Positions 11,459 to 17,032 of a DNA stretch of 17,032 nucleotides are shown piece by piece. The DNA lies in the NCBI GenBank assembly GCA_030649775.1, contig JAUSFR010000037.1, positions 1-17,032 on the forward strand. Reading direction: 5' to 3'. The stretch's first letter is position 1, and every line of letters begins with the position of its first letter. The position numbers and the translations under genes are program-made. Below the pieces are notes generated by a model. That model did no database searches and was not told where the DNA came from. It saw only the letters and a list, made by a program, of their open reading frames with translations. Source of the DNA: a bacterium (GTDB taxonomy: Bacteria; Patescibacteriota; Minisyncoccia; Phycocordibacterales; UBA10002).

Positions 11459-11731
11459 ATGGCACATAAAAAAGCCGGAGGTACAGCAAAAAATCTAACA
11501 GGTTCAAACCCGAAGTATCTCGGTGTTAAATTGTCCGCGGGACAAAAGGCAAAAACAGGAAACATCATCATCCGCCAGCGCGGGACGCAGTTTTTGCCCG
11601 GCAAAAACGTCTCGGTCGGCAAGGACCACACTCTGTTCGCCGACAAAGACGGCGTCGTCTCTTTCAAAAACAGACGCAAGATAAAGTATGACGGCCGAAT
11701 GGTCATGCGAAAGGAAGTAAGCGTCGCTTAA
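11459..11731 (+). CDS. rpmA: ribosomal protein bL27
   Basis: Large-subunit protein whose N-terminal arm reaches the peptidyl-transferase centre. 90 residues, normal length. Starts MAHKKAGGTAKN, without the cleavable extension of Firmicutes, followed by LGVKLSAGQ, IIRQRGTQFLPGKNV and the typical FKNRRK end. In most bacteria rpmA follows rplU (bL21); here no rplU is adjacent, the upstream gene is divergent, and rpmA stands alone between a structured spacer and a strong terminator. The promoter was not identified. Confidence 0.97.
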   Translation: MAHKKAGGTAKNLTGSNPKYLGVKLSAGQKAKTGNIIIRQRGTQFLPGKNVSVGKDHTLFADKDGVVSFKNRRKIKYDGRMVMRKEVSVA

Positions 11732-11763
11732 GAACTGCAACCGGAACCGGCACTCATAACTGG

Positions 11764-11799
11764 AACAAACTCCCCGACCACAAGGTCGGGGAGTTTGTT
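11764..11799. terminator. bidirectional intrinsic terminator
   Basis: 16-bp stem 11764-11779 with 11784-11799 (core CTCCCCGACC/GGTCGGGGAG), loop ACAA, A/T-rich ends on both sides. Serves rpmA (+) and rplI (-), which converge. Confidence 0.93.
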
Positions 11800-11834
11800 G
11801 TTTATCAATTGGGAATACGGCAGAAGCCGTAAAT

Positions 11835-12278
11835 CTAAATGGCTTTGACAACGAGCGTAAAACCTCCGGTTTTTCCCTGCACTTTAAAAAGAATTTTGTG
11901 CTCCCCCACTTCTTTGATGGGCTTATCAAGCTGTAAAAATTCGGGAAGGATGTCTACACTTTTTTGTTTTTTGAGCTCGGAGGCGATGGTCTCTTTGTGA
12001 ATACTGGCAAACAGGTGTCCCTGCTCGCTCGCTTTGCCGGAAAGTTCAATGCGGACACCTTCCACCGAAGAGAGGTTTTTAAACAAAAGGTCCTCCTGGA
12101 TTTTTCGCTGTGCGTCTTCTTCCGACTTCACTCGCTCTGCATGCGCGATGGTTGCGGGTGTTCCCGGAACGGCAAGCTTCTTCGGAATAAGAAGATTCAG
12201 TGCGTATCCTTCGGACACGTTCTTGACGTCATTTTTTCGGCCAAGACCTTGAACATCTTTGAGTAATACAACTTTCAT
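11835..12278 (-). CDS. rplI: ribosomal protein bL9
   Basis: Large-subunit protein; N-terminal RNA-binding domain (MKVVLLKDVQGLGRKNDV, VSEGYALNLLIPKKLA), long helix (HAERVKSEEDAQRKIQEDL) and C-terminal domain ending KVQGKTGGFTLVVKAI. 147 residues, the usual length with both domains. Several CPR lineages are reported to lack bL9, so its presence narrows the host (established observation, quoted generally). It lies 83 bp after the S41 peptidase gene on the same strand, separated by heptad array B, and could be co-transcribed with it. Array B begins 6 nt upstream of the ATG; no SD is visible. Confidence 0.96.
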   Translation of the reverse strand: MKVVLLKDVQGLGRKNDVKNVSEGYALNLLIPKKLAVPGTPATIAHAERVKSEEDAQRKIQEDLLFKNLSSVEGVRIELSGKASEQGHLFASIHKETIASELKKQKSVDILPEFLQLDKPIKEVGEHKILFKVQGKTGGFTLVVKAI

Positions 12279-12284
12279 ATAATT

Positions 12285-12364
12285 TAGGCTCTAGGGGAGA
12301 AGGCTCTAGGCTCTAGATTGGTTTTTGCCTTTCCTAGTGCCTAAAGCCTAGTGCCTAGCGCCTA
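12285..12364. repeat. heptad-unit inverted array B
   Basis: Left half (plus): TAGGCTC at 12285-12291 and 12307-12313 with related 7-mers between and after (one extra G near 12299). Right half (minus strand) is in exact 7-nt phase from 12364: TAGGCGC (12364-12358), TAGGCAC (12357-12351), a TAGGCTT unit, TAGGCAC (12343-12337), then TAGGAAA. The centre (12321-12335) contains TTTTTGCCTTTCC, resembling the centre of array A. The outermost right unit contains the TAG stop codon of the S41 peptidase. Confidence 0.85.
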
Positions 12365-13648
12365 TTTCGTCAACATTTCAAGTGCCTTCTCCATCTGCGG
12401 GTCTCTCTTTTTCTCAAGGTCCTCCTGCGTGAGCTTCACCTCCACATCGGGAGCAAGACCTCCTGCGGAAATGGAAACGCCGTTTGGCGTCAGCCAGCGC
12501 GCCACGGTTACTTTGAGCGAAGTGTCCGGAGTAATTTTGACAAGTTCCTGCACCGAGCCCTTGCCGAAGGTGCGGGTGCCGACGAGTTTCGCGATGCCGT
12601 GCTCCTGAAGCGCGCCCGCGAGGATTTCAGAAGCCGAGGCGGACCCGCTATTTACCAGTATCACCATTTTGAGATTTTTGTTGAAGACATCGTACCCTCG
12701 ACTCCGATGCATCTTGGTATCGCTCTTCCCTCCCGTATCTTCGGTCACCACAACTTTTCCCGACGGCAAGAACCAGCTCGCCATATCCACGGCTGCGTCA
12801 AGATATCCGCCTGGGTTTCCCCGAAGGTCAAGGAGCAGTTTGTTTGAACCGGTTTCCACAAACTGGCGAAGCGCGTCACGGAACAAACGCGGAGAGTTTG
12901 CGGAAAAATTGTAGAGTCGGATAACGAAGACCCCGTCCTTGCGCAGTCCGCTTCCACCGTCCTCGGCACCTCCCGCGAGGGTACCTGTTCCCGACTTCAG
13001 CTCCACATCAAGCGTCGGAATATCAATAACCTCACGCACTATCTTTATCTCAAACGGGTCGGGTTTTCCTTCCCGCAAAATCGTAAGCCGAACGGCAGTT
13101 CCCCTCTTTCCGCGAATAAGTTTGACCGCTTGGTCAACGCGCAAATTCGTACTCACCTCATCGTCAATCTTGAGCACCTTGTCTCCGGGACGGATACCCG
13201 CGCGTTCGGCGGGAGTACCTTTGAGCGGAGCAATCACCGTGAGCACATCGTCCTTGATGCCGACCTCCATTCCGACACCCTCAAAATTGCCGTTAATTTC
13301 GTTTTCAAAAAGTTTTGACTCCTCGGGCGGGAAAAAGACCGTGTAGGGGTCTTTGAGCGACGAGGTGAGACCGCTGATGGCTCCCCAAAGCTTCTGTTCG
13401 TCGTTCGCGACCGCGGTACTCGTGGCGGCGACATATTTTTCATTGAGCACGTTCCAGGTCTCCCAAAAAGGACCAAAATCGGTTTTGCTTTGGAGGAGAG
13501 CGGGCGTTTCCTTACCCTGAAGAGCCGTCACTTTTGAAATAGCGGGTATCTGTCGCTCGCCGTACGACACACCGGCAAAAAACACGCCACTCAAAAGGGC
13601 GAGGGCAAAAATAATGGTTGGAGCTCTTCTTTCCTTCATAGGTTGCAT
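12362..13648 (-). CDS. S41 C-terminal processing peptidase
   Basis: Serine protease of the CtpA/Prc family, exported, degrading or trimming envelope proteins at their C-termini. 428 residues. Signal peptide or anchor ~10-29 (TIIFALALLSGVFFAGVSYG). N-terminal helical region (FWETWNVLNEKYV; GLTSSLKDPYTVFFPPEE). PDZ domain ~120-205 (GNFEGVGMEVG, GIRPGDKVLKIDD). The catalytic core has LLLDLRGNPGGYL, the nucleophile Ser in NSGSASASEILAGALQ (333-348) and general-base K363 in GTRTFGKGSVQ. Intact catalytic dyad. Start: ATG 13648, with GATAAT ending 8 nt upstream (leaderless); an ATG three codons later is possible. The stop codon overlaps heptad array B. Divergent from the CorA-like gene. Confidence 0.94.
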   Translation of the reverse strand: MQPMKERRAPTIIFALALLSGVFFAGVSYGERQIPAISKVTALQGKETPALLQSKTDFGPFWETWNVLNEKYVAATSTAVANDEQKLWGAISGLTSSLKDPYTVFFPPEESKLFENEINGNFEGVGMEVGIKDDVLTVIAPLKGTPAERAGIRPGDKVLKIDDEVSTNLRVDQAVKLIRGKRGTAVRLTILREGKPDPFEIKIVREVIDIPTLDVELKSGTGTLAGGAEDGGSGLRKDGVFVIRLYNFSANSPRLFRDALRQFVETGSNKLLLDLRGNPGGYLDAAVDMASWFLPSGKVVVTEDTGGKSDTKMHRSRGYDVFNKNLKMVILVNSGSASASEILAGALQEHGIAKLVGTRTFGKGSVQELVKITPDTSLKVTVARWLTPNGVSISAGGLAPDVEVKLTQEDLEKKRDPQMEKALEMLTK

Positions 13649-13656
13649 ACGACGCC

Positions 13657-13662
13657 ATTATC
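13657..13662 (-). promoter_or_regulatory. -10 promoter, leaderless
   Basis: Minus-strand GATAAT (13662-13657), 8 nt before ATG 13648. No clear -35. Confidence 0.5.
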
Positions 13663-13710
13663 TCAAAAAGAAGCGTGTTCGTCTAATTTTCGCAAAAAGC
13701 CGATTGCTAG

Positions 13711-13716
13711 TATACT
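13711..13716 (+). promoter_or_regulatory. -10 promoter for the CorA-like gene
   Basis: TATACT, with TGCTAG just upstream. Start predicted near 13723, giving a ~27-nt leader before ATG 13750 with no recognisable SD. Confidence 0.55.
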
Positions 13717-13749
13717 GTATTGTACTGATATTACTTTTCTATCCACACT

Positions 13750-14661
13750 ATGCTTACCAAACATACCAACCGAGGGCTCACGTGGATTGACCTTGAATCT
13801 CCAACACAGGACGAAATACGGACGATTGCCAAAGACTATAATCTGAATCCGCTCGTCGTGCATGAGCTCTCCTCCCCTACCCTGAAACCGAAGGTTGACC
13901 TGTATCAGAACTATATCTATCTCATCCTCCACTTCCCGCGCCTACGACGCAACAAAGAAGAGCACGACCAGGAAATTGATTTCATTATCGGAAAGAAATT
14001 TCTCATCACTGTTCGCTACAACGCGAACGAAACCCTCCACTACGTATCAAAGATGTTTGAGACGAGCGCCACACTGGATAAAGGTACGTTCGGACCGCAC
14101 GCGGGCTTCATCTTCTTTCTCTTGTTAGGGAAGCTCTACGAATCGCTCATCCAGGAGCTCGGCGCGGTTCGCACCTCCCTCCGCTCCATTGAAGACCGCA
14201 TTTACAGCGGTGAGGAGCGGGAGATGGTTATGTGTCTCTCGGGGGTGTCGCGCGACCTCCTCTACCTTAGACGCTCTCTTTCCCTCCATCGCGATGTGCT
14301 TGAGTCGTTTGAAATTGCCGGACAGAAACTTCTGGGGGCGTCATTCGCTTTCCACCTGCGCACTCTGGTCGGCGACTTCGCCCGCGTGGAGCAACTCGTG
14401 ACCGGTAATGTTGAGTTTCTCTCGGAGCTTCGGGAGACGAATAACGCGCTTCTCTCCACGAAACAGCATGAGATTATGAAAACATTCACCATCCTTGCGT
14501 TTATCGCCCTTCCGGCCACGACCGTGCTCTCCCTCTTTCAGATTAATACCGTCTCACGCCCCATTGTCGGAGTGAGATTTGATTTTTGGATTCTGGTGCT
14601 TATGGTAGGCGGTATTGCTTTCGGATTGTATACCTGGTTTAAATACAAAAAATGGCTGTAG
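13750..14661 (+). CDS. CorA-family divalent cation transporter, atypical signature
   Basis: Pentameric Mg2+/Co2+ channel-type transporter of the MIT superfamily, inner membrane. 303 residues, normal. N-terminal cytoplasmic alpha/beta domain (~1-120; TWIDLESPTQDEI, KVDLYQNYIYLILHFP), long stalk helices (~130-240) and two C-terminal membrane helices (~243-263 and ~278-296), ending with the basic tail FKYKKWL. Oddity: the universal GMN loop after TM1 is replaced by Q264-I-N266 (LFQINT), keeping only Asn; the aromatic Y before it is F. GMN variants (for example GVN, GIN) are known in distant MIT proteins such as ZntB; QIN is not one I recall. Transport specificity is therefore uncertain. A hairpin overlaps the stop codon. 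Confidence 0.85.
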   Translation: MLTKHTNRGLTWIDLESPTQDEIRTIAKDYNLNPLVVHELSSPTLKPKVDLYQNYIYLILHFPRLRRNKEEHDQEIDFIIGKKFLITVRYNANETLHYVSKMFETSATLDKGTFGPHAGFIFFLLLGKLYESLIQELGAVRTSLRSIEDRIYSGEEREMVMCLSGVSRDLLYLRRSLSLHRDVLESFEIAGQKLLGASFAFHLRTLVGDFARVEQLVTGNVEFLSELRETNNALLSTKQHEIMKTFTILAFIALPATTVLSLFQINTVSRPIVGVRFDFWILVLMVGGIAFGLYTWFKYKKWL

Positions 14662-14674
14662 CGCGAAGCGCTAC
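14658..14674 (+). terminator. hairpin overlapping the corA-like stop codon
   Basis: GTAGCGC (14658-14664), loop GAA, GCGCTAC (14668-14674), then ATTTG. The TAG stop lies in its 5' arm. The T-run is short, so termination may be partial. Confidence 0.55.
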
Positions 14675-14676
14675 AT

Positions 14677-14751
14677 TTGACATTTGACCCTTAACCGTTG
14701 ACCATAGGATTTCTCAGTGTTTAAAGTCAAATGTCACTTGTCATATGTCAA
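14677..14751. repeat. heptad-unit inverted array C
   Basis: Left half (plus) in exact phase: TTGACAT (14677-14683), TTGACCC (14684-14690), then TTAACCG and TTGACCA to 14704. Right half on the minus strand, also in phase: TTGACAT (14751-14745), ATGACAA (14744-14738), then GTGACAT, TTGACTT, TAAACAC down to 14717. The outermost units are identical. The right outer unit contains the cysS ATG (14745-14747), so the array enters the coding region. Confidence 0.87.
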
Positions 14752-16175
14752 AGGTAACTTTCTACAACACCCTCACCGGCAAAAAAGAAGAGTTTAAGCC
14801 GATAACGCCCGGTGTTGCTTTGATGTACAACTGTGGGCCGACGGTCTACAACTCTGCCCACATCGGCAATTTGCGCGCCTATGTGTTTGCCGACGTCCTG
14901 CGCCGTACGCTTGAATACAGCGGTTATAAAGTGAAGCAAGTGATGAATATCACCGACGTTGGACATCTCACGTCCGATGGAGATGAGGGTGACGACAAAA
15001 TGGTGAAGGCTCTTAAACGCCTTGGAAAGCCTATGACGCTTCCCGCGATGCGGGAGGTTGCCGACATCTACACCGAAGCCTTCAAAAAAGACTTGCAGGC
15101 GCTCAACATTTTGGCTCCTCACGAGATGCCTCGCGCGAGCGACCATATCAACGAAGATATTGAACTTATCAAAACACTTGAAGAAAAAGGGGTTGCCTAC
15201 CGTATTAGCGATGGTCTTTATTTTGATACCGCAAAGTTCCCCGATTATGGGAAACTCGGCAATATCAATTTGACCGGACAACAGGCTGGAGCCCGAGTGG
15301 AGGTAAAAAGTGAGAAGAAAAATCAGAAGGATTTTACACTTTGGAAACTTTCGTCAAACGAGCTCGGCTTCGAATCGCCGTGGGGCAAAGGGTTTCCGGG
15401 ATGGCACATAGAATGTTCCGCAATGTCCCGAAAATATCTCGGCCAGCCGTTTGATATTCATACCGGTGGCATTGACCACATTCCCGTCCACCACAACAAC
15501 GAAATCGCCCAATCCGAATCCGCGTACGGTGTCCCCCTCGCCAACTTTTGGATGCATAATGAGTTTGTGAATATGGGTGAGGCCAAGATGGCGAAGTCAG
15601 GAGAAGACTTCATTACTTTACAGACGCTGAAAGACCACGGGATTGATCCACTAGCCTATCGCTATTATTTATTATGTGCGAATTATCAAACACCGATGAC
15701 CTTTAGTTGGGAGGCTCTATTCGCGACAAATGTCGCATATCGAAACTTGCTTTGGGCATTTTGGTCTCTTTCGGGAGACGGCAATACACACACCGAATAC
15801 GCTGAGAAATTTGAGAAGGTAATGAATGATAATCTAAATACCTCTGAGGCAGTGGCAGTGCTTTGGGAATTAATAAAAGATTCCAAAATTTCGAAGGCCG
15901 ATAAACGCACAAGCATTATCCATTTTGATAAAATTCTTGGACTCGATATTGTAGAACAGTCGAGCACTCACTGCGGGAATATGGTATCGAGTGACGTCCC
16001 CGAGAAAATACTAAAATTAATTGAGGAGCGAGAGAACGCACGTGAAGCAAAAAATTACAAAGAGTCTGATCGGCTTCGTGACTTAATCCAAAGTGAAGGT
16101 TACGAAATTCTAGATACTGAAGCTGGCGCGACGATTCGAAAAATCCCACGTGCCTCGGTGCGGAAAATCTTTTGA
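14745..16175 (+). CDS. cysS: cysteinyl-tRNA synthetase (class Ia)
   Basis: Charges tRNA-Cys. 476 residues, typical. Zinc site C30 (YNCGPTVY), C224 (WHIECSAMS) and the HH..E of VHHNNE (about H249/E253). ATP motifs HIGN (39-42) and KMAKS (281-285). All catalytic elements are present; the C-terminal helical domain follows, with REAKNYKESDRLRD typical of the family. Oddity: leucine codons. Codons 1-291 contain no TTA or CTA among ~23 Leu, while codons 292-476 have 11 TTA/CTA among 19, beginning at 15618, just after the KMSKS loop. This suggests a recombined or imported 3' part. Start: ATG 14745, inside heptad array C; no SD. Confidence 0.96.
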   Translation: MSKVTFYNTLTGKKEEFKPITPGVALMYNCGPTVYNSAHIGNLRAYVFADVLRRTLEYSGYKVKQVMNITDVGHLTSDGDEGDDKMVKALKRLGKPMTLPAMREVADIYTEAFKKDLQALNILAPHEMPRASDHINEDIELIKTLEEKGVAYRISDGLYFDTAKFPDYGKLGNINLTGQQAGARVEVKSEKKNQKDFTLWKLSSNELGFESPWGKGFPGWHIECSAMSRKYLGQPFDIHTGGIDHIPVHHNNEIAQSESAYGVPLANFWMHNEFVNMGEAKMAKSGEDFITLQTLKDHGIDPLAYRYYLLCANYQTPMTFSWEALFATNVAYRNLLWAFWSLSGDGNTHTEYAEKFEKVMNDNLNTSEAVAVLWELIKDSKISKADKRTSIIHFDKILGLDIVEQSSTHCGNMVSSDVPEKILKLIEERENAREAKNYKESDRLRDLIQSEGYEILDTEAGATIRKIPRASVRKIF

Positions 16176-16216
16176 GGGACTACCGAACTATTCTTAAATC
16201 AACTAGCTTAAAGTAA

Positions 16217-16325
16217 TTGACACCAACTCCGGTCCCGTTGTTCGTAAAAAAGTATAGTCCATCCCCACCAAACACTCACTCCTACCAAACACCCCTTCCC
16301 CACCCTCCCCATTCATCAATAACAT
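16217..16325 (+). promoter_or_regulatory. spacer with -10-like site and 68-nt G-free tract
   Basis: Between cysS and the PaaX/Cas2-like gene. TTGACA (16217) and TATAGT (16253-16258) are both present but 30 bp apart, too far to be one promoter; TATAGT alone could be a -10. From 16258 to 16325 the plus strand has no G at all (C-rich, A/T otherwise), running into palindrome copy 2. No gene in 16176-16374. Confidence 0.5.
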
Positions 16326-16347
16326 GCTATAGCATGTTATTGATGAA
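16312..16347. repeat. 36-bp perfect palindrome, copy 2 (C/G variant)
   Basis: Same palindrome as at 1222, with C at position 6 (16317) and G at its partner (16342). It lies 27 bp upstream of the PaaX/Cas2-like start codon. Position fits an operator or the left end of a small unit. Confidence 0.97.
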
Positions 16348-16374
16348 ACTCTGTTAACGTGCGAGAATTACGTA

Positions 16375-16983
16375 ATGGGAGTATCGAAGGAAACAATCGA
16401 AGCCGTTCGAAATCGTATAGCACGTCACAAAAATTTACGTGTTGGAGTAGCAAAGAAGAAAGTTTTGCTACTTCTTCTTGGTGGTCTTTCTCTTGGTCTA
16501 TCTGGTTCTCCGCGCACTTCGTGGAAAATACTGGGTTCCCTGACCAAGGAATGGAAGGGGCTCGGTCGGCAAAATTCTGAACGGGTTATCAATTCGCTCT
16601 ATCGGTCAAAATTAGTCGCGCTACAGGAAAATAAGGATGGAACACTCACCTTGACCTTAACCGATAACGGAAAGCGGAGGGCGCTTACCTACGACCTCAT
16701 GCGGATGAAAATCAAGGACCCTTCGGTCTGGGACGAGTCGTGGCGACTCATTTCATTTGATATCCCTGAAAGTAAAAAGCCTGCAAGGGATTCGATTCGG
16801 GGGCACTTACTTCGTCTTGGTTTCTACGAGTTACATGATTCCGTATTTATACACCCATTCAACTGCTTTAAAGAAGTCGACTACATTTCCGAACTATATG
16901 ATGTACGAAAACATCTTTGCTTTATGTTGGTGACGTACACCGATAGAGCGCACGACCTAAAAAAATTCTTTAACCTCAACTAA
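16375..16983 (+). CDS. PaaX-like winged helix fused to Cas2-like domain
   Basis: 202 residues in two parts. Residues ~25-112 look like a winged helix (KILGSLTKEWKGL, QNSERVINSLYRSKLVAL, LTLTDNGKRRAL), the DNA-binding half of PaaX-type regulators. Residues ~118-202 look like a Cas2/PaaX-C ferredoxin fold: RLISFDIPE with D129 at the Cas2 catalytic-Asp position, then a helix, LRLGFYELHDSVFIHPF and a final strand LCFMLVTY. No cas1 or CRISPR repeat is in the window, so a role in spacer acquisition is unlikely; a DNA-binding regulator or a dimeric DNA-end protein is more plausible. Palindrome copies lie 27 bp before the start and 12 bp after the stop, the natural candidate binding sites. Leu codon use (about 10 of 32 TTA/CTA) matches the 3' part of cysS, not the rest of the window. 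ATG 16375; no SD. Confidence 0.72.
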   Translation: MGVSKETIEAVRNRIARHKNLRVGVAKKKVLLLLLGGLSLGLSGSPRTSWKILGSLTKEWKGLGRQNSERVINSLYRSKLVALQENKDGTLTLTLTDNGKRRALTYDLMRMKIKDPSVWDESWRLISFDIPESKKPARDSIRGHLLRLGFYELHDSVFIHPFNCFKEVDYISELYDVRKHLCFMLVTYTDRAHDLKKFFNLN

Positions 16984-16994
16984 TCCTTTCACAC

Positions 16995-17032
16995 ATTCAT
17001 TAATAACATGCTATAGCATGTTATTAATGAAT
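16995..17032. repeat. 36-bp perfect palindrome, copy 3 (T/A variant)
   Basis: Same palindrome with T at position 6 (17001) and A at its partner (17026). The core copy is 16996-17031; dyad symmetry extends one more base each side (16995, 17032) and may continue past the window end. Begins 12 bp after the stop of the PaaX/Cas2-like gene. Confidence 0.96.

Noticed and set aside
14677..14751. CRISPR-like array
   Set aside because: Units are 7 nt, degenerate, inverted between halves and have no spacers; same for arrays A and B.
16217..16258. TTGACA...TATAGT promoter for the PaaX/Cas2-like gene
   Set aside because: Spacer is 30 bp, far from 16-18; TATAGT alone is kept as a weak candidate.

Overview
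The window looks like a piece of a small-genome, ultrareduced bacterium of the Candidate Phyla Radiation, most likely a Parcubacteria (OD1) relative. The basis is the gene mix: MurG, EnvC-like M23 peptidase, XerC/D-type recombinase, secreted SLT-like transglycosylase, CapA-like protein and a membrane-anchored Ada-like zinc domain. Genes are short and mostly unlinked to pathway partners, recognisable Shine-Dalgarno sites are few, and TGA is an ordinary stop (for example in the recombinase and cysS). Base composition is near-balanced. The lineage is inferred from gene flavour only; no search was possible.

Layout. 1-4254 (+): murG (5' end cut by the window), gltX, then a secreted coiled-coil M23 endopeptidase. 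4320-5996: a short minus-strand hypothetical gene, a two-helix small membrane protein and a complete tyrosine recombinase, with a dyad and one perfect DnaA box in front of it. 6036-8887 (all minus): SLT-like transglycosylase, DEDDh exonuclease, a small membrane protein and a secreted hendecad coiled-coil protein. 8888-10857: tRNA-Pro(CGG) nested between two halves of a second copy of itself, a CapA-family gene bracketed by related palindromes, a structured element, and tRNA-Val(CAC). 10858-13648: membrane-anchored Ada-like protein (-), rpmA/bL27 (+), rplI/bL9 (-) and an S41 C-terminal processing peptidase (-). 13750-17032 (+): CorA-like transporter, cysS, and a PaaX/Cas2-like gene sitting between two copies of a 36-bp perfect palindrome.

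Function. Cell-envelope work dominates (MurG, M23, SLT, S41, CapA, small anchored proteins), mixed with translation genes (gltX, cysS, bL27, bL9, two C34 tRNAs). Most units seem to be one-gene transcripts bounded by good hairpin terminators. At least five genes have a -10 hexamer only 6-9 nt before the start codon, which predicts leaderless mRNAs.

The unusual material lies between the genes. (1) Three copies of a 36-bp perfect palindrome differ only at one base pair, with both arms changed together; two of them bracket the PaaX/Cas2-like gene. (2) Three intergenic spacers (2811-2952, 12285-12364, 14677-14751) are built of degenerate 7-nt units in inverted halves that run into the start or stop codons of neighbouring genes. 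(3) A tRNA-Pro gene is flanked by inverted 10-mers and by the 5' and 3' halves of a second tRNA-Pro broken in the anticodon loop. (4) Two compact three-way-junction elements occur. (5) Leucine codon use switches sharply inside cysS at about 15618, towards the palindrome-flanked gene.
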